The translations under genes were made by a program, and so were the position numbers. From Brevipalpus yothersi (Eukaryota > Arthropoda > Arachnida > Trombidiformes > Tenuipalpidae), in assembly GCA_003956705.1 (NCBI GenBank), contig QZCP01000082.1:58501-122500 (forward strand): a DNA stretch of 64,000 nt. The letters are read 5' to 3'. Below, one piece after another: positions 18,010-30,141 of this stretch. The notes beneath the pieces were generated by a model, which saw only the letters and a program-made list of their open reading frames with translations, was not told the DNA's origin and made no database searches. The first letter of the stretch is position 1. The number at the start of each line of letters is the position of its first letter.

Positions 18010-18304
18010 CAATGGCTACAGATAGCTCTGAAGCATCATATTTCGTAAGTGATGGAGTCCAATCAAATCTTGGACATGGTTGACTTCCTAATCCAGAATC
18101 AATGAATATAGAGCCTCTGATCCAATGACTCTCAGTACTTTCTTAAATTCTTTGGGCTAATCAAAGCAAGTGTTCAGTGGTTCACTCTGAGAGGAAGAGA
18201 TCATAAGAATATCATAGTGATGAGTCTGAAATGATTCAGAACAGTTCACGAATAATGCTATTTTCAGAAGTTTGGTAATTAAAATCAATCCTCAAAGGAT
18301 TCGC

Positions 18305-18371
<67 letters not shown>

Positions 18372-19285
18372 TATTGATCCCATTACCATAAATTGTAACC
18401 ACTAGTCTACTTCTGAATCTCAGGATGCTTCACTCCGGTTCTGAGAAGAATGAAAAAGTTATTCTCCTGCTAAAATTTTCGTTCAACATGCAGCTCATCT
18501 ATCTCTCAAGGAAGCTTTACTAAAGATTTTCTTCGAGTTTGAGCTCAGAACTATGATAGTCTCAAATCTCTTCCAAGATACCTGATCTTCTGCATCATCC
18601 CAGGAGAGATGAGTGAAATGAGTTGACGGATGACACATCGAAATGTTTTTTTTAGCTCATTGAACCGATTAAAAAGACATATTTCTTTGATCTATTAACT
18701 TCGATTCTAGTATCTCACTGATGTTCTCCTGAGAATTGCAAAGTTGGAAGCACTATCCACAATCGATTGGTTAGAAATGATCAACAGGTTATCCATGCGT
18801 AAGTGAGCAGAAATAAGGTGAGAATGGTTACCTTCAAAATGTTAATTAGAAATTACAAGTTTTTATCACATTGAACTTGACTTGGATTTCATTCTGAATC
18901 ACTATAATGAGAAGAGCTGTTTTGGAAAAGAGTAAACTAATACTCAAGCTGAATCATGCATTCTTATTGATTTATGATAATCTTTGATGTTTTGTTTGTC
19001 GAAATCAACTTGAATATCGCTTCCTACTCAATTGCCCACTATTCCCTCTGAACTAGATATTCAAGTACTAGGCAGGTAGTGCACTCATAATCATTTAATT
19101 AGTCTACCAATTTTATGCTGAGAGGAATGGAATAGAATAACAATCGGAATATGTTGGAGCTAAGCCATTCCCATTAATAGAAAGTAAATACCTGGAGAGT
19201 CGTTAGTAACCTGTTCTTAATTATACCTTAATAGTGATCAAAAAATCTTTTTTCTTATTTGAATTCTCTCTATTGATGCTCCAAA
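18010..19285. other. Intergenic with one long (CT)n tract
   Basis: AT-rich sequence between the disrupted GR-like gene and the next GR-like pseudogene. The only structure I see is the dinucleotide tract at 18308-18366. Confidence 0.6.
18308..18366. repeat. (CT)n microsatellite, about 29 units
   Basis: Uninterrupted CT dinucleotides. Confidence 0.98.
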
Positions 19286-20445
19286 ATGAATGAGTTCGTA
19301 TTTGTACAATCTCAGGGGAAAAGTGATGGCAAAACTTGCTACACTTTTGAATTTAAGCATTTCAAGATTGAAAAGTCTCGCACCATTTCAGCTCTTCTAC
19401 CGAACCTTACCTATGATCCGAATACAAAATGGCCATCTTTTTTGGTTTCATTTTGCTCTCATTTCTAGGATTTCGAATGTGATAAGAGGCTTGAGAGGAT
19501 CTTTTCCTCTGTACCCTTCCTCTTTCATACAAAATTTTGGTGGTGATCAAACGATATTTTCCAGTCCAGTTCATGATTATGTGGCTAAAATGGCAGCTAT
19601 TTGGTTAGCTTCATCTTGCATGACTCTGGATTAACATTGAAAATTTTCTCAAAAATGGTTAAAAAGAATTCCTCGAAAATATCCAACAGTCTGATCATAA
19701 AACGATGGATTTTAAATGAGAGAGTGATTTAATTGTCGATTATTGTTCAATGAAGTATGAATTAACCATTTCAGCTAGTTTTTCGATGGCAATCATTTAT
19801 CTTCCAATTTTATACACTTATCGTTTGATTAATTACATTATTTTCATTTAAATTTCTTGGATTTCAGTTCATTTATTTGTGGTTTATCTACCAAATTCGA
19901 TAGTAATCTATCTGATGAGGTTATATGGAAATCTATGCTATCAAATTGTATAGAAAATTCAATTATTTGGTCATGATATCTCAAATGCTGACGGGAATTA
20001 CCAGCATAGTTATGAAAATATATCCATCCCAACTCATGAATATCATCATTCGAGAAATTTTATGTCCAAACAAAATATATTTTGGAAAAAAGCAGTAGGT
20101 ACACCTTTCCTCGGAAGGCTTTTTGGATCATGTTTCTTGTCGGTATGTAATTTTCTTTGTTCCACTTCATCCAATTTCGAAGTCCACAATTGTCTTCTGT
20201 GGCTTTATTGGACTCACAACCCTCCTTTTTGGTATGATGGCAGCCTATGTTGATAGGAAATTCTACTAGAGAACTTTTGAATATCAGTAATTTGGTAGAA
20301 GATATTGATGGTTTTTGTCCTCTAACATGCCATGAGCTATTTGTTTTTGATTGGATTATATTGTTGGAAGCAACATTGGAAATGGGCTCCTATTTGATGC
20401 TAATAATCCTTCTCAAACCTAATCAGAGGCTAATTTTTACATGTA
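19286..20445 (+). pseudogene. Decayed GR-like receptor pseudogene
   Basis: Pieces in several frames line up in order with the intact GR-like protein: LPNLTYDPNTKWP, then after a frameshift near 19440 FWFHFALISRISNVIRG and SPVHDYVAKMAA, a stop at about 19633, then SMAIIYLPILYTYRLINYII followed by an in-frame stop where the paralogue has Leu, FWKKAVGTPFLGRLFGSCF (20090-20140), a second frameshift, and FCPLTCHELFVFDWIILLEA (20310-20370). Multiple independent lesions show it is long dead, unlike the neighbour cut by the retroelement. Confidence 0.85.
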
Positions 20446-20550
20446 GACCAATTTTACTCAAAAAATTTCCAAGTGAAACCGAATTCAGAAACATGACTTT
20501 AAAAATAATATTCAAAAAAAGCTCTCACAGTATCTGAAACAGAATACTCT

Positions 20551-21810
20551 TCAACTTTGCTGAAGTTTTACAGTTATCACTGGACATCTTCGAATACCTT
20601 CCGAGAACAAGTGCAAGGGTTGATTAGGGAGAAAACAGCTCAATTCTAGAAGAAAAACTAAGAAAGAGACGATAATTAGAGCATAAAACAATTTAAAGCA
20701 GTCTTCATAAAAGGATATTCTAAGTTGAGAAGAAGGAAGAGCCTCAACATGATTGTCTATACAGTTTGGTTTGAACGGCTCCTTGTAAAGAATTTCATAA
20801 AGTTTCATGATCAAACGAATTGCAGTTCTATCGAAACCCAATTCGAGAGCTACATAGCCCCATTTTGTCAAACTCCTCTTTTTCTTCTTGTCAAGTTGAC
20901 GATGGAAAATCTGACTCAAAATCTCCGAAAACATTGGTTTTCTCGACAGATAGAAAGTATTCTTGGGAGTCTTCGATCTCGAACATCGGTTAGCTGATGC
21001 CGAAAACAGTATTTTACTTTGACCAATAATGACTTTATCCAATAGTCCAGTTCTGTACCAAGATCCTTCTCTATCAAGCTCACTTTTACGGATAGTTCGG
21101 AACGATTCATTATGTGCTGGTGAATGTTCAGCAATATTTTTCCAGGCTCTGAAACATTGCGGGCCATAATAGGGACAGATTGACATGTCTTTGCTGATAA
21201 CATCATTGAAATTTTCAATATTTTTCCCTCTCTCAGTTGCTGAAAGTTCTGTCCGGATACAGCTAGTGTACACTATTCTCACAAGAACCAACCAAAATAA
21301 TATGGGCGCTGTTAAAAGTCTATAATCTGCTCTCTGAGCCACTGATTTTGTATATCCCCGTGAGAAAATGGTGAGATATTGCCAAATGAATCGAGCAAAA
21401 TGCTCATGAGATAAAACTTTTAGGGGAAAAAAAACAATGAATGTCATGACAACAGTGAACAGGACACTATAGATTCCATTTGCTCCAAAAGATGTTTGAA
21501 ATTTTCGCACCTCATGATGGATTTGAGTGGCTTTATCACTGATAAGATAACAGCTGAGTTCACTGTATGGAGGTCCAGTAGTTAGATTATGATGAAGTTC
21601 CACGGGTGATGGTAAATTTTTGATGAAATCTACCTGGTTGACCAGAGCATCAACGATGGATTGGCTCGAGTTGGTTGCATTGAAGAAGGTACAATTGGGT
21701 GGAAAAAATTCTTCCCTAGCATAATATTCACCAATAATACCTTCGAGTTTACCAGTTTTTGAGACGGATAAGAATTTACTCTTGCCGAGTAAGCCAATTT
21801 TAACTGACAT
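20551..21810 (-). CDS. Ionotropic-receptor-like channel (IR copy 1)
   Basis: A single-exon 419-residue protein with the ionotropic-glutamate-receptor layout lacking an amino-terminal domain: S1 ligand-binding half (~1-115), TM1 (~120-140, VLFTVVMTFIVFFPL), a pore-loop region (FARFIWQYLTIFSRGY), TM2 (~166-186, ILFWLVLVRIVYTSC), S2 half, and TM3 near the C-terminus (FKLFYALIIVSFLVFLLEL). Two sister genes at 28972 and 31486 align along the whole length. An upstream in-frame ATG would add two residues; I prefer the ATG giving MSVKIGLLG because it matches the MSVRVGLLG and MSIRVALF starts of the sisters. Arthropod IRs of this kind detect chemical cues in sensory neuron membranes, usually with co-receptors. 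Very divergent, so ligand and channel activity are unknown. Confidence 0.75.
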   Translation of the reverse strand: MSVKIGLLGKSKFLSVSKTGKLEGIIGEYYAREEFFPPNCTFFNATNSSQSIVDALVNQVDFIKNLPSPVELHHNLTTGPPYSELSCYLISDKATQIHHEVRKFQTSFGANGIYSVLFTVVMTFIVFFPLKVLSHEHFARFIWQYLTIFSRGYTKSVAQRADYRLLTAPILFWLVLVRIVYTSCIRTELSATERGKNIENFNDVISKDMSICPYYGPQCFRAWKNIAEHSPAHNESFRTIRKSELDREGSWYRTGLLDKVIIGQSKILFSASANRCSRSKTPKNTFYLSRKPMFSEILSQIFHRQLDKKKKRSLTKWGYVALELGFDRTAIRLIMKLYEILYKEPFKPNCIDNHVEALPSSQLRISFYEDCFKLFYALIIVSFLVFLLELSCFLPNQPLHLFSEGIRRCPVITVKLQQS

Positions 21811-22952
21811 TTCCACTTAACAAAGAGTTGGTGAATAATTATTTCCATAAGAATAAGAAATTCAATAATAAACATGCAAAGGGATAAAATCTCGACATTC
21901 AGATGCTTATCAAGTAGTGAGACAGTCAGAAATAGTCGTGAGTAAGACAATTTTGGAATTGAACACAGGAAATGTTTTCCAAAGAGAATATTCTCAGGAT
22001 AAACTATTAGCTACATGCACTGGCAATCATTTCCAATCCTTTCAGAAAAATTCAATCTGAAAGTTTTCAGCTGCAATATACTTCACTTCATGAATTCTGA
22101 AACCAATTCGCGACCCTCTCTCAATGATGGGAAAGCTCTATGATTGGACGAATGATTTTTTTCGATTTTACATAAATCATTACAGATGTTTACGTACGTA
22201 TGTTGTTATTGTCAACAAACCAAAGTGGCAGTATTATTCTCATTATCTGGAAACAGTATCCAATTTCGAAATGGTGTTTTTGACCTTCTTAGGCGGAAGG
22301 AATTCACCATTTGATTTAGATAATGGGTACTTGAGTTCCAGCTTCTTGCAAGTTTCCAGACTGGAGAAGATATTATTCTTGTTTACTGGATTTCAAGGTG
22401 ATACTTGACAAGTTTTCTTCCTCGTTAGCTCAAATATTGGGGGCTTCATTATTCAAAATCTTTCCCTCAATTTTGATTCGCTGAAATCATGATCAATTTG
22501 TATATCGCTCTATACTCTCATCGATCATTCTGGGCAGATTATCTGTCAAATTAAACATTATCATTATTATTGATGATATTCAAATGACTTGCCAATTTTG
22601 AAGAGAGCGATTTCATTAACTCTTCCCAGATTCCTTCTATTGTAAGATTTTCGAAATTAGATATCAGAAGAGAAGTCACTCTTGTCAAATATACGCAAGC
22701 AATGTCTATAGAATTTTGCCCTCATTATACGATGTTCTCTTCAGATTCATGCCTCTAGAGTGATCACAAAACAGCTTTGTCTCATGGATTTATATTCCTT
22801 GGTGTTTTAAAATGATGAATTTCGAACTATACAAGCTCAGATGAAAAATTATGGAGAAATTTGCCATTCGCTTAGGTTCAAGCTCGTTTAGGTTGAAGGT
22901 TCCTCGCTATCTTAGCTCTCCTCCCGAGGATCATTTATGACCAAGATGCTGA
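21811..22952. other. Intergenic; possible faint receptor relics
   Basis: 5' side of IR copy 1. A 94-codon plus-strand frame at 22124-22408 (…KPKWQYYSHYLETVSNFEMV…) may be a remnant of the N-terminal membrane segment of the GR-like family, since a decayed C-terminal part follows at 22953, but the similarity is too weak to claim. A hydrophobic minus-strand frame (21630-21950) overlaps the IR start in another frame and is probably a shadow. Confidence 0.4.
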
Positions 22953-23365
22953 ATGACTTTGCTATGGTTCAGATTTGCTCCAGTTTCCACGACAATAAAT
23001 GCTATCATAGGATCAACTGTATCCTCCTACTTTGATGGATGTTCTTTTGTTGGATGCTCCACTGGCCTCACAATCCTCATTCCTGGTATAATGACAGCTC
23101 ATTTTGATAGAAAATTCTCTGGGCTGAAAAGAATACTATCCAAACTCAAAGTATGTACAATATGTGTGATTAGATATTGCAAAATTAATCTAAGATATTG
23201 ATGGTTAGGGGTTCCACTCACAATCCTCTAACATGGCATGAGATATTTGCAATGAGAAATAAAATGAAATGAATGAATGAATGAAATGAATATGAAATTA
23301 TTGAAAGCTATACCGGAAACGGGCTCCTATTTGATGCTATCAATCGTTTTGAAACCTGTCCAGGT
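22953..23365 (+). pseudogene. C-terminal relic of another GR-like gene
   Basis: Encodes GCSTGLTILIPGIMTAHFDR, matching the sixth membrane segment of the intact paralogue (FWGTIAFTIILPGMAAAHVN), then after disruption PLTWHEIF (23227-23252) for PLTCHDLF and ETGSYLMLSIVLKP (about 23310-23355) for ELGSHLILLVTLK. The order is right, the frame is broken, and the 5' part is missing or too decayed to see. Confidence 0.7.
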
Positions 23366-23879
23366 AAGAAATCCAGCATCCAGCTGAATATGGATGACAA
23401 GTAACTGTGGAATTGGAAGTCAAAGATCCATATAGTCCATATCGTGGTAGGAGCCTAAAGAATATTTCTCAGAGCAAACCTTACGACTTTATCCCAGAAC
23501 TTCTAGAATCTCAGAATCTTCAATCAACGATCAATCAATCTCGAGAACAGGTGTGAAAGTAGACAGAATATCAATCGAAACTTGTACATATTGTATACTC
23601 AAGTTTTCACAAATCGTTATCTTATTAATAAACAGTGAAACTGGAGGAGAGAAGAAGCTTTTCATCGATATCTTTCAGCAACCTTCAAATGAAAAGTGCT
23701 GATTTCTCACACATGATTGCCAGTGAGAGCTTGTCAAGTGAATTGCTGATAATCACTAACAAACACTGGATATTAGTTCAGTAGTGTTAATGAATGTAAA
23801 AACGCCTAGCAAAGTGAATATCACTATTTGAGAGTTTGGTGAAAATTTTTGAACATCTTTTGATTTATAAACCAGAAAA
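23366..23879. other. Intergenic, promoter side of the UGT gene
   Basis: No ORF or repeat recognised. Contains the unassigned 5' UTR and promoter of the glycosyltransferase. Confidence 0.5.
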
Positions 23880-25302
23880 ATGGTCCAGAGTTATCGATTC
23901 TTGTTATCTGCTTTACCAGCGTAAGTGAATGGATATTAATTGCATCCCTCATGATGAAATTTTCAAGTGATAATGTATATTTTTGTCTAGTATGGGTCAT
24001 ATAAATCCAACCGTTGGATTTGGAGATTTGCTGAAAGCTCGTGGACATCATGTAATTTTTGTTCAAAGTGAAAAATTTCGAAAAATTGCTGAAGATCATG
24101 GTTTCGAATTTGTCCCTTTCGATGAGAGTATAGTTGGCCAGGACAATGCCAATCAATTCATCAAATGGGTCCTGGAAAATTCACAATATTTCGGGTCCAA
24201 TTGGATAGAGCGTGTGAAGCATCTGACTGAAGATGATTCCAAGATTTTCGCTTCCATGTTTGAGAACACCAAAAAGATGAATGATGCTTTGGAAAAAATA
24301 CTATGCCAAATAGGACACCTAGACTGTACCATTACGGACTTTATCGATGTTCTACCATGTTTATATAACCGAAAAAGCTTGGTCAACATTCCTCTTGTAT
24401 CATTCAACCCAATTGCACTATATCCAGCAGGTCCAGGCAATTTTGGAGGTGGATTTTCTTTACTGAAGCCTAATCCAGCTGTATGGGCTGAATTTCAAGA
24501 GGGCATGAAGCGTCTATGGTCAGGTACCAGAAAGATGAGAAAAGAATGGCTAACATCATTGGGAATGGAAGAATTAGCCGAAAAGCTTGACAGTGGACCA
24601 TTTGTTCCGAGACCAGATTATTTTGGCTTTTACCATTATCCAGAAGATTTGGATTATGAAGAGCTTGGCGAAATTGAACCTGGATGGACAAGAATTGACT
24701 ATTGCATTCGGGAAGCTGATCCAGACGAGAAGTTCGAAGTTCCTGAGGTTCTCAGAGATAAGCCAGGTAAACTGATCTACTTCTCAATGGGCTCACTAGC
24801 GTCATGTGATCTGAGTATGATGAGAAGAATATTGCCCATTCTTGCCAAGAGCCCACATCGTTTTATTGTGTCCACTGGTCAACTTGGTGATCAATTGGAA
24901 TTGGCTGATAACATGTGGGGTCAACCTTATGTTGATCAGCTAAAAATTCTTCAGACTGTTGATATGGCCATCATTCATGGTGGCAACAATTCTGTGGTTG
25001 AAACCCTGTACTATGGACGCCCTCTGATTGTGATCCCATACTTTTTCGATCAACTTGATAATGCTCAGCGAATAGAAGACCTCGGTCTAGGAAAGCGTAT
25101 TGATTTCTGGAAAACTGAGGAATCTGAATTTTTAAAGATTATCGAAGAAACTCTCACAAACTTCGAGGTGCATGAAAAGATTCGAAAAATCTCCGAGAAT
25201 ATGAGATCATCAACAAGTCGCGAGAGAGCAGCTAAAATGATCGAAGATCTTATTCAAGGGAAGAGAGAGTTTAAGAATCAATCGATCGAGAATGGGAAAT
25301 AA
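23880..25302 (+). CDS. UDP-glycosyltransferase, soluble bacterial-like type
   Basis: Two exons, 23880-23920 and 23991-25302, with a 70-bp GTAAGT...CTAG intron, giving 450 residues. Exon 1 supplies MVQSYRFLLSALP, and the join rebuilds ALPAMGHINPTVGF with the probable catalytic base His17. The C-terminal sugar-donor signature HGGNNSVVETLYYGRPLIVI...FFDQ lies at about residues 340-370. There is no signal peptide and no C-terminal membrane anchor, unlike ordinary animal UGTs. This fits the mite UGT family thought to derive from bacterial macrolide-type glycosyltransferases, which act in the cytosol and conjugate sugars to plant toxins, pesticides or other lipophilic compounds. Reading from an internal start would lose the catalytic His context, so the two-exon model is preferred. 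Poly(A)-signal-like AATAAA motifs occur near 25575-25590. Converges with the GR-like gene on the other strand, about 500 bp away. Confidence 0.9.
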
Positions 25303-25422
25303 TAGTTATCAGGTCTTCTCTCAATTATCAATGAGCCTGTTCAAAGCCATCGATCATGACTACACTCATGACTGTACTTCTCATGGATGCTTAAAATGCT
25401 TAACTTTTGATGATATCTGAGT

Positions 25423-25439
25423 TTCTTTCTTTCTTTCTT

Positions 25440-25472
<33 letters not shown>

Positions 25473-25490
25473 TTCTTTCTTTTTTCCTTT
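25423..25490. repeat. TTTC/CT microsatellite
   Basis: TTCTTTCTTTC passing into CT runs, in the UGT 3' region. Confidence 0.9.
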
Positions 25491-25805
25491 CATCCGACTT
25501 TGATACAGGAGAATCGCATGAAAATTTATATTTGGATTTACCAAAGAGATGAATATTCACTTAACAATAATAAAAATAATAATAATAAAGAGAACAGAAC
25601 GGAATACAGAATATTCGATCAGGTTCGCTGCTGTTGATTCACAAAACTAACCGTTTTCTGTCTTGTTAATGACTAGAATGTATCCTCATCTTTGTATGGA
25701 TGAGTTTATGTTTACTCTATCAAGTGAGAGATTGAGACTGATAGTTGCTTCACAATAATTATGTCGTTTTATCTAAAAGATTTATTCATGACACTAGAAG
25801 AAACT

Positions 25806-27077
25806 CTAGGGCTCCGGACCTTTTATTACAATATTTTGTGTTATTTTCAAAGTGACCAGCAGAATGAGATGAGACCCCAGCTCAAGAAGTGCTTTTACCA
25901 ATATCATATAATCGAAAGTGAATAGATCATGGCAGGTCAAGGGATTTGTTTCAACAATGTCTTCCAGTACACTGATCATTTTCAATTTGCTGTTGACAGG
26001 AATCTTGTGCAAGATCAGTTTTTCAATAACCTTTCGAAGATCGAAAAATTTCCCATTCACGTGAGCGGCAGCCATTCCCGGAAGAATTATGGTGAAGGCG
26101 ATAGTTCCCCAAAATCCGATGGCTGATTTGAGAATAAAATTCATGGAAATGAAAAACAGAACGTAACAACAGAAGCAAGATCCAAAAAGCCATCCAATGA
26201 ATGGTGTTCCCATAGCCTGTTTCCAAAATTTGTTCTGATTGAAAATATATATTCTCAAATCATGATACTGGATACACAATTTGGTTAAATCATCAAAACT
26301 TTGATCCATTAGGTGAACAGTTTTCCGGTGGAAAAGATCAATCTTGAGTGTCATTTGGTAGCAAAAGGCCCCAAATAAGCTCATCAATCCAATTCCAATA
26401 GTGGAGGGTACAAATATGAGCATCACATGGATTGGAATCCATGGAATTCCTAGAAAAATAATGTACTCAATCGAACGAAAGATGTATAGAGCAGGGAAAT
26501 ATATCAGAGCCATAAGAGCACCAGAAATAATACTCAAGTTAAGACTCATCCGTTTCACAATATGCAAAACTTTGTGCATTCGTTGGAAAATAGCCAGCTC
26601 ATCAAGTGATCTGAGTTCCACTCTTTCATTATCGAAGCTTCTTATTTCATGAAAGAATTCTATTCCGTCTCTCTTCATCATCGATCGGATATGCACAAGA
26701 GTCAAACAAGATGCTGCTGATAATATTAAAGCCATATAACCGGCATAATCACGAGCAATACCAAATATTAGAGTCATATCGCCAACATAGTATGTCCAAT
26801 CAGATGAAACATCAGCAAAAGCACATACAAAACTTCGGAAAATATTCACTAACTGAGCAAAAATTGCATAATTAAACCAGCGAGATGGCCATTTAGCTTT
26901 TGGATCTGAACTTAGTTCCGGATTTAAGGACAGTATTGCAAGACATCGCTCGATTCCCACCGGCTTGGAACTGACAAGATAGGAATTCTTTCCACTTTCG
27001 GAGAATGATCTTTCGATACACATTCTGGTTGGAACAATTGCAGCCAAACATTTGGATATAATGCTGGAAAAGAACAT
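25806..27077 (-). CDS. Intact GR-like 7-TM chemoreceptor
   Basis: A single-exon gene of 423 residues. Hydrophobic segments at about 70-90, 112-132, 178-198, 203-222, 222-240, 298-343 (two) and 392-412 are compatible with seven membrane helices and an intracellular N-terminus. It shares its whole length with the disrupted copy (2996-18009) and with two pseudogenes. The family-specific blocks are FWKQAMGTPFIGWLFGSCFC and NPLTCHDLFTFDYMILVKAL. Multi-copy, fast-evolving, single-exon 7-TM genes of this size in mites are usually gustatory-receptor-like. I do not see the insect TYhhhhhQF motif, so the superfamily call is moderate. Expression would be expected in few sensory neurons. Confidence 0.7.
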   Translation of the reverse strand: MFFSSIISKCLAAIVPTRMCIERSFSESGKNSYLVSSKPVGIERCLAILSLNPELSSDPKAKWPSRWFNYAIFAQLVNIFRSFVCAFADVSSDWTYYVGDMTLIFGIARDYAGYMALILSAASCLTLVHIRSMMKRDGIEFFHEIRSFDNERVELRSLDELAIFQRMHKVLHIVKRMSLNLSIISGALMALIYFPALYIFRSIEYIIFLGIPWIPIHVMLIFVPSTIGIGLMSLFGAFCYQMTLKIDLFHRKTVHLMDQSFDDLTKLCIQYHDLRIYIFNQNKFWKQAMGTPFIGWLFGSCFCCYVLFFISMNFILKSAIGFWGTIAFTIILPGMAAAHVNGKFFDLRKVIEKLILHKIPVNSKLKMISVLEDIVETNPLTCHDLFTFDYMILVKALLELGSHLILLVTLKITQNIVIKGPEP

Positions 27078-28971
27078 GGATAGCTGTATTGACAGGAAAA
27101 GCTCATGAATTTTGAAGATAATGAAAATTTCAATTAAGTTTAGGCGAATGGCTTTTCCTCTGGATAACTAAGTAGAATTTGCGTGCTTAAATCTTGAACA
27201 TTAAATGTCTAATGCTTCGAGTGGCATTGTAAAAAATGATGTTGTCTCAGCATTCAAGATTTAAATGTTTATTTCACGAACATATTGGATGCTGGTACAT
27301 TGAGTGCAATGAATTAAATCATTCCAGTAACCCATAAAAAAACTTGACTCAGGGAGCTTGTACAAGAGTATTTTCAATCTATTGTGGACTTAATATGATC
27401 ATCTAGCTTGAATCTTCATTGCGTTTCGAGAGATTCTGAGTATTTTGAGTTTAAGTACACGAAGGGGTAAAAATCTTAAACCAAATATTACGAAATACAT
27501 TTTCAAAGGTGAACAGCTATATTATTTCAAATAAAATCAATGAATTAATTGAGATAAATGGATAATCGATTATCTGTCAAAAAAATTATGGAAGCAAGGA
27601 ACGAATTCATAATCAAAAATGTGGAAACTATCGAATTTTTTGTTCTATTGATCCGATAGATATTATTCCAAATATATCAATAGTCATGATAAAATATTTA
27701 ACGAAAACTGCCAGAGACAATTTTTCCGGTGAGAAAAGGAAAAATAATTTCAACAAAAACTGTTCAGATTAATCTGCTACGATAGTTTTCACATTGGAAA
27801 CATTATTTGCTTCTCAAATTCAGTTCATCAAGAATCTCATTTGATCAAATTTGTAATAACGTCATGAATCCAGTCTCTGTAAGATGTCAGATTCATAAAA
27901 GTTCCAGATCCTCTGCACAGAAAAATTGTGATAGTAACGAGACAATCAGAGATAGCTCTCATAATTATAGAAGGAATAAGCTCACTTGCATTCGTTATCA
28001 ACCATACTGACAATGTGAGTAATCCAGCGAGCTCATAGGTTGAAGTTTTCTTGTTCTTAATTATTGCTGGGCTTGCAGAGTCTCCTCTGCACGCATTTCC
28101 TGGGCTTCCTGATGCACAAAAAATATTCTCTGGAGGGCCGCAACCAGAATTTTCATCTTAGGTTTGAATTTTTAATTCTGTTTTCAACAAGTTTGGTGAC
28201 AGAATTTCTTCCTCATTTCTAGCCCAGCCAATAATCTCAACTGGCTGACTCCAATCAACTGTTTTTGCATCAGCTATCGGGATTGATTCGAATTTTTTTG
28301 GACCTTATGAGTACTTCCTTAAAGTGATCACTGTATTCCATATTTTGATGCCGTGGTCTATCGAATAAAAGCTATAATTCTCAAAAATGACATCAATCAG
28401 AGCCCTTTTTCCCAAATTTTCATTCTTTTGAGTGTACTTTCTGATATTGTGAGAAATTTTTCCCTAACAAAGTTCACCTTCCAACCCTTTTTGCATCTTG
28501 GAGCCTGATAATTTCAGCCACTTGGGTTATCAACTTGAAGACATGCCCTCAGAACTTTCATTTGTTTTCCATGGCAATATTCGATAAATCTACTATTGAT
28601 TTGATATTAGTGAGTGTATTGCAACACCTGACTTCGATTTGGTGGCTTAAATAAAAGTTCCACGGACCATTAGACAACTCACATTGTTTCTTTACGAATA
28701 AAATATGTTCATGATACTTATGTGTTAATACTCCACTTTCTCAGATGCCTCACACAAGAATATATTCAGAAGAAAATTATACTCATGATATAAAACATTT
28801 AAATATAAAATGAAATAATGTGAATATGAATTATTCGTTGTGAAGTATACAAAAGTTTGAAAATTATCCAGCCGTCTTGCTCAAGAACTTAATCTTTTCT
28901 TCAATCGATTCGAGATTTCAGATGTTCATCTTTTTTTACTCTTAATGACCACAACACTTTGTGCTAGCAAA
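27078..28971. other. Intergenic, no gene recognised
   Basis: 1.9 kb between divergently transcribed GR-like and IR-like genes. Only short frames, the longest 67 codons at 27807-28010, with no recognisable content. Presumably holds both promoters. Confidence 0.5.
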
Positions 28972-30141
28972 ATGTCCATCAGAGTTGCTCTATTTGAGAA
29001 AACTCGCCTTCTGTCGATATCAAAATCTGGTCAACTGGCAGGTGCTTTGGGAGAATTTTTACTGAAAGAAGTATATTACCCGAGAAACTTTGAATTCTTA
29101 GAGGTATCCAAATTGAACGGAACATTTGCGGATGCTCTTGCAAAGGAAGTTGATTTGATTGATAACCTTCCATCACCGGGAGGTCTCCATCAAAATTTAA
29201 CAACTGGGCCACCATACAGTCTGATTAATTGCTATCTGGTGAGTGATAAGAATACAAGATTTTACCATGAAATACGTCGATTTTATACTTCTCTTGGAAC
29301 AATCGAAGTCAATACTGGAATTTTAACCATCATCATCACCATCTCACTGCTCCTATTCCTCAAAATTTTATCACAAGAATCTCTATTCCAAATCTTCTGG
29401 AGATATCTCACAATGGTTTCTCATGGATATTCGAGATGTGCTCCTCAAAAGACAAGTTATAAGCTCCTATCATTTTCTGTCTTAACATGGCTGCTATTGA
29501 TAAAAATCATATACTTCAACTGTATACGAACCGAACTTTTGATCACTGAGAGAGGACAAGATGTTGATACCTTTCATGATGTGATCGAAAGGAATATGAC
29601 CATCACCACATCATATCGAACGCAATGTTTTCGAGCATGGAAGAACATAGCCAAATATTCTCCAGCATTCAATGAATCATTCCAAGTTATTCGTAAAAAA
29701 GAATTTGGTTTTGATGAATCATGGCACAAAACTGGACTGAAAGATATGGTAATAATTGGTAGAGAAAGCACGATACTCGCAGCAAGACTCGGTCGGTGTA
29801 TAGCCTCTGGTATTTCCGTCAACAGCTTCCACCAATCAAGAAAGCCCATGTTTTCCCAGATTTTGAATCAAATATTCTATCGTCATCTTGATGGAGAGAA
29901 ACGCAAGCATCTGATCAGATACGGTTATGCAGCACTCGAATTGGGACTAGATAAAACTACTCCACGAATTGCTAGAAGATTCTTTGAATATCGTAATGGT
30001 AGGCCGTTGAATGCAAGTTGCTGGCTTGATGAAAAGAAAGTTCTCACTTTTCCTGTTCTTCATATATCTTTTCTAGCAGATTGCTTTTGGCTATTTTATA
30101 TGGTCTCAATACTCTCTTCCATCGCTTACCTCTTTGAGTAG
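28972..30141 (+). CDS. Ionotropic-receptor-like channel (IR copy 2)
   Basis: 389 residues, single exon. Same layout as its neighbours: short S1 (LPSPGGLHQNLTTGPPY), TM1 (GILTIIITISLLLFLKIL), pore region (IFWRYLTMVSHGYS), TM2 (SFSVLTWLLLIKIIYFNC), S2 with conserved YRTQCFRAWKNIA and SRKPMFSQILNQIFYRHL blocks, and TM3 at the C-terminus. An in-frame ATG 27 nt upstream would add nine residues; the start given matches the sister genes. It ends shortly after TM3, so the cytoplasmic tail is minimal. Same strand as copy 3, about 1.3 kb apart: a tandem duplicate. Confidence 0.75.
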   Translation: MSIRVALFEKTRLLSISKSGQLAGALGEFLLKEVYYPRNFEFLEVSKLNGTFADALAKEVDLIDNLPSPGGLHQNLTTGPPYSLINCYLVSDKNTRFYHEIRRFYTSLGTIEVNTGILTIIITISLLLFLKILSQESLFQIFWRYLTMVSHGYSRCAPQKTSYKLLSFSVLTWLLLIKIIYFNCIRTELLITERGQDVDTFHDVIERNMTITTSYRTQCFRAWKNIAKYSPAFNESFQVIRKKEFGFDESWHKTGLKDMVIIGRESTILAARLGRCIASGISVNSFHQSRKPMFSQILNQIFYRHLDGEKRKHLIRYGYAALELGLDKTTPRIARRFFEYRNGRPLNASCWLDEKKVLTFPVLHISFLADCFWLFYMVSILSSIAYLFE

